Assembly (NCBI GenBank): GCA_958407995.1
Contig: CATYJU010000067.1
Location: forward strand, 1 to 7,844
Reading direction: 5' to 3'
Length of the DNA: 7,844 nucleotides
DNA from: an uncultured Collinsella sp.
Lineage (GTDB): Bacteria; Actinomycetota; Coriobacteriia; Coriobacteriales; Coriobacteriaceae
The notes under the pieces are model-generated. The model ran no database searches, was not told the DNA's origin, and saw only the letters and a list, made by a program, of their open reading frames with translations. The translations under genes were made by a program, and so were the position numbers. Positions within the stretch are counted from its first letter, which is position 1, and the number at the start of each line of letters is the position of its first letter. Below are positions 5,724-7,844 of this stretch, piece by piece.

Positions 5724-6422
5724 TTAGGCGGCGCTGGTTTCTTTGTATTCGAAGACTGGCTCTAGGAGGTCTTCGATGTTGCAGTGTAGGGCTTTTGCTA
5801 TATCCCTTACGGTTGTTACCGAGGCTTCGTTGATGTTTCTCTGGCGTTGTTCGTACATTTGGATTGAGCGGAGGGACACGCCCGATTCGTATGCCAGGTC
5901 TTGTTGGGTTTTCTTAAGCTTCTTTCTTGCTAACGCAAGTTTGGTTTGCCTGGACGCTTTTTTCGCCATATCGCAGACGAGGCGAGCCACGCGTTCCTCC
6001 GAGGCTTCATGCCAGGGATAGTACAGACTGCGCAGTGCGTCAAACGGAACGACATGCAGCAGGTCTTCGAAAGACTCCCCTAAACGCCACTGCAGATATG
6101 CCAGTATCCAGCCTGTCCAATACTCTGGCGTCTTCTCAAAACGATAGGTGCGATCCGGTATAGACCCGCTCTGATAGCCGGACCTTTCAGCGATAAGCGC
6201 GAACAGCTCAACGCCCGATTTTCCCGATACGACCCATGCGTTGCCGCGTTCGAACTCGCGAGCTACGCCGCTCAGGCAAAAGAGTTCAGCAACTTCCGAT
6301 CCTTCTGCTCCATAATCGTTAACGGCATAGTCAAAGCAGTCGCCGAGGTTGTTCATTGCATCCTCGAGGTAGTAGACGGGGTATGTCCTACTCGGCCCAC
6401 AATCCGTTAACTCTTGGATCAT
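5724..6422 (-). CDS. XRE-type helix-turn-helix protein with long N-terminal domain, partner of DUF3990 gene
   Basis: A probable DNA-binding regulator or antitoxin. From the start at 6422 it has 232 residues. The C-terminal 161-221 is an XRE/Cro-type helix-turn-helix: KKTQQDLAYESGVSLRSIQ followed by YEQRQRNINEA and a closing helix DIAKALHCNIEDLL. The N-terminal ~150 residues hold DAMNNLGDCFDYAVND (21-36), LSGVAREFERGN (50-61) and PEYWTGWILAYLQWRLG (99-115). From memory this N-terminal type recurs next to DUF3990 genes in Clostridia and Coriobacteriia; no function is established to my knowledge. Its first codons overlap the last 35 nt of the upstream toxin-like gene, so translation is probably coupled. 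GGGAGGG about 9 nt before the ATG at 6422 supports that start; an alternative ATG at 6358 has GAGG 5 nt upstream and would give 210 residues. The gene is AT-richer than thrB and the GTPase gene, suggesting transfer. Confidence 0.85.
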   Translation of the reverse strand: MIQELTDCGPSRTYPVYYLEDAMNNLGDCFDYAVNDYGAEGSEVAELFCLSGVAREFERGNAWVVSGKSGVELFALIAERSGYQSGSIPDRTYRFEKTPEYWTGWILAYLQWRLGESFEDLLHVVPFDALRSLYYPWHEASEERVARLVCDMAKKASRQTKLALARKKLKKTQQDLAYESGVSLRSIQMYEQRQRNINEASVTTVRDIAKALHCNIEDLLEPVFEYKETSAA

Positions 6423-7071
6423 TTAAATCAACCCTCCCTGCCATTAAATCCCTAATGTCGATACCTTCGGAATCGAACCCGTTAACCGTATCCAAGTATT
6501 TGCGTCGAGCATTCTGCTCTCGCTCAAAACGCTTGGGATAAAACTCAGACCCCAAAGCCTGCTTCCAATCGCAGAATCTAATCGCCGAAAATGCGCACTC
6601 GCTCATAAGAGCATATTGGATACCCAAATCACCCAAGCGCATGATACGTTGCAGCTGCCTGAGCGAGATCATGCCGCTGACAAACTGTCTTGCAAACGAA
6701 AAATAGGAGTCGTCGGCGCGATAACCTCGAATTACGTCATAGGGAGAAATATCAATCAGGCAGTTATCCAGCAGATAGCGAAGTCCTTCGCGCGCCAGCG
6801 GTGTCGAAACATTGAACTCCCTATTGTTAGCCAAAATCGCAAGCCAATTGAGAATTGAAAACTCCCCGGACTCCAAATCCAAGACTGCGAGACCATCCAT
6901 ATCGAGCTCATATCGATTTGCAATGCCATCAGACTCAGTCCGACATGCCCACTCCATTGCCATTTCCTCATGTGGCGTGCAATAAAACCCACACCCATAG
7001 TCATTGAATTGTCTGCATTTATCCAACGACGGATGCTCGACAACAACCTCCGACCCGTGCCAAAGCTCCAT
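6388..7071 (-). CDS. DUF3990 domain protein, likely ADP-ribosyltransferase-like toxin or effector
   Basis: A 227-residue protein of the DUF3990 family by motif recall. Its N-terminus is MELWHGSE, then FNDYGCGFYCTPHEEMAMEWA (22-42), ILNWLAIL (73-80), YDVIRGYRADDSYFSFARQF (111-130), ISLRQLQRIM (135-144) and LGDLGIQYALMSECAF (146-161). DUF3990 is thought to belong to the ADP-ribosyltransferase fold. Here His5, Tyr30 and Gln152 would be candidate counterparts of the His-Tyr-Glu/Gln triad, which is inference. The ATG at 7071 is preceded by GGAGG with 5-nt spacing; the reading could extend to a TTG at 7083 but that is unlikely. It overlaps the downstream XRE gene by 35 nt, typical of toxin-antitoxin or two-gene effector modules, and lies behind a perfect 18-bp inverted repeat that may be its operator. 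The small DUF3791 gene often seen with this family is absent upstream. No signal peptide or membrane segment. Confidence 0.85.
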   Translation of the reverse strand: MELWHGSEVVVEHPSLDKCRQFNDYGCGFYCTPHEEMAMEWACRTESDGIANRYELDMDGLAVLDLESGEFSILNWLAILANNREFNVSTPLAREGLRYLLDNCLIDISPYDVIRGYRADDSYFSFARQFVSGMISLRQLQRIMRLGDLGIQYALMSECAFSAIRFCDWKQALGSEFYPKRFEREQNARRKYLDTVNGFDSEGIDIRDLMAGRVDLNDPRVNGLWAE

Positions 7072-7090
7072 ATCGACCTCCAAACAAAAA

Positions 7091-7135
7091 TATCACCCCA
7101 GTGATAGTGTACCAATAACTATCACTGGGGTGATA
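7091..7135 (-). promoter_or_regulatory. Perfect 18-bp inverted repeat: operator of the DUF3990/XRE module and/or terminator of yihA
   Basis: TATCACCCCAGTGATAGT (7091-7108) is repeated as its exact reverse complement at 7118-7135 with a 9-nt spacer. Each arm is itself a dyad (TATCAC-n4-GTGATA), giving four half-sites, as expected for a dimeric helix-turn-helix repressor. It ends 19 nt before the DUF3990 start codon. Candidate minus-strand promoter elements are TTGGTA, then 17 nt, then TATTTT, the former in the repeat spacer; and, upstream, TTGGCA at about 7158-7163 with a weak TATCTA 16 nt later. Neither is compelling. Read on the minus strand, the 18-bp stem is followed by TTTTTGTTT, so it also looks like an intrinsic terminator for the upstream GTPase gene, whose stop is 38 nt away. 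Confidence 0.8.
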
Positions 7136-7172
7136 TAGATAGATGCAAACTATTGCCTGCCAAGAACCCTTA

Positions 7173-7763
7173 CTAGAGGCAAGCTTCGGCGATGCGCTTT
7201 TTGAGTTCGTCGATACCGGTGCCGGTCTGGGAGCTTGTGATGATCACGTTCTCAGCCGGAACGTTGAGCTGCTTTTTGATGGCTGCTGCCTGGCGGGCCT
7301 GCTGGGTGCGGCTGAGCTTGTCGGCCTTGGTGAGGCAGACGATAAAGTTGAACTCGTTGCCCTGCAGGTAGTCAATCATGTCGTGGTCGAGCTTGCTGGG
7401 GTCGTGACGAATGTCCACCAGCGAGACGACCAAGTTAAAGCTGCGCTCGGAGTCGAAGAAGTCGCCAATAAGCTCAGCCCAACGGTCGCGCTCGGCCTTG
7501 GAACGGCGGGCAAAACCGTAGCCCGGCAGGTCCACAAAGTGCACGTCGTCGGCCTCAAAGAAGTTGATGTTGCTCGTCTTGCCCGGCGTACTGGAAACCT
7601 TGACTAGGTTCTTGCGGCCAAATAGCTTGTTCATAATCGACGACTTGCCCACATTTGAGCGGCCAACGAAGCTCACCTCGGGACAGGTGGACTCGGGGAT
7701 CTGCGAAACCTTGCCGTAGCTGGCGACGAACTTGGCAAGCTGGTAGTTAATGGAATCGGCCAT
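7173..7763 (-). CDS. yihA: Ribosome biogenesis GTPase YihA/YsxC (EngB)
   Basis: An essential cytoplasmic GTPase of the TrmE-Era-EngA-EngB superfamily needed for assembly of the large ribosomal subunit. The 196-residue protein is of normal length. The G motifs are in order: G1 GRSNVGKS (34-41), G2 STPGKT (58-63), G3 DLPG followed by YGFA (78-85), G4 TKAD (145-148) and G5 SSQTG (177-181). The ATG at 7763 has AAGGAG 5 nt upstream. An in-frame GTG at 7769 overlaps that ribosome-binding site and is rejected as start. The stop of a preceding gene lies 38 nt upstream, so the two are probably co-transcribed. Downstream on the same strand is the acquired DUF3990/XRE module, separated by a repeat that can serve as terminator. 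Confidence 0.97.
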   Translation of the reverse strand: MADSINYQLAKFVASYGKVSQIPESTCPEVSFVGRSNVGKSSIMNKLFGRKNLVKVSSTPGKTSNINFFEADDVHFVDLPGYGFARRSKAERDRWAELIGDFFDSERSFNLVVSLVDIRHDPSKLDHDMIDYLQGNEFNFIVCLTKADKLSRTQQARQAAAIKKQLNVPAENVIITSSQTGTGIDELKKRIAEACL

Positions 7764-7801
7764 GGACACTCCTTGGTCGTAGGTTCTTACAAATAGACGC
7801 G

Positions 7802-7844
7802 CTATTGCGCAGCGGCAATGCGGCGGACGATATCGAGCGTGATG
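7802..7844 (-). CDS. C-terminal end of an unidentified gene running off the window
   Basis: On the minus strand the last 43 bases contain an open frame ending in a TAG stop at 7802-7804 and encoding ITLDIVRRIAAAQ. The spacing of 38 nt to the next gene, which has its own ribosome-binding site, and the high-GC codon use fit a real gene end. In many Gram-positives yihA follows clpX or lon, but the 13 residues visible do not let me identify the gene. Confidence 0.4.
   Translation of the reverse strand, partial: ITLDIVRRIAAAQ

Noticed and set aside
7173..7607. Plus-strand open frame of 154 codons opposite yihA
   Set aside because: Antisense of an unmistakable GTPase with all five G motifs.

Overview
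The window reads as chromosomal DNA from a high-GC Gram-positive bacterium. The style of the proteins (a clostridial/plant-like ThrC with a YHSTRG N-terminus, a 462-residue aspartate kinase with two ACT domains) and the DUF3990/XRE pair suggest a gut Coriobacteriia member, possibly Collinsella-like. That placement is recall and inference; there is no rRNA or other decisive marker here.

Left two-thirds (1-5585): aspartate-family amino-acid biosynthesis. On the minus strand lysC (aspartate kinase) is followed 174 nt later by asd (aspartate-semialdehyde dehydrogenase). Divergently, on the plus strand, lie thrC (threonine synthase) and, 203 nt further, thrB (homoserine kinase). Together they cover aspartate to threonine except homoserine dehydrogenase, which must lie elsewhere. 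The lysC and asd products also feed lysine/diaminopimelate. The genes are close but are probably not simple operons: a clear intrinsic terminator separates thrC from thrB, and hairpins plus a GTTTCG repeat separate lysC from asd.

Three long imperfect palindromes (1-130, 4433-4544, 5461-5585) fill gaps in this cluster. Each has a perfect 22-29 bp outer stem, an internal loop, and an inner stem. The outer and inner stems of the first and last copies differ in sequence, yet the two strands of their internal loop are nearly identical (GTCCTCG..CAT and CTGCGGA). The middle copy keeps a weaker version in the opposite orientation. This is the most interesting unexplained signal in the window: either a structured RNA family or a non-autonomous mobile palindrome family.

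Right part (5586-7172): a likely acquired, visibly more AT-rich two-gene module on the minus strand, inserted between thrB and the GTPase gene. It encodes a DUF3990 protein (an ADP-ribosyltransferase-like fold is suspected) and an overlapping downstream gene for an XRE-type helix-turn-helix regulator with a long N-terminal domain. It looks like a toxin-antitoxin or defence-type cassette. In front of it is a perfect 18-bp inverted repeat with 9-nt spacer, each arm itself a TATCAC/GTGATA dyad and followed on the minus strand by a T tract. It could be the module's operator, the terminator of the upstream gene, or both.

Far right (7173-7844): the essential ribosome-assembly GTPase YihA/YsxC (EngB) on the minus strand, preceded 38 nt upstream by the last codons of another gene that runs off the window. 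No tRNA, rRNA, CRISPR array or insertion-sequence transposase was seen, and no gene-free stretch reaches 300 bases.
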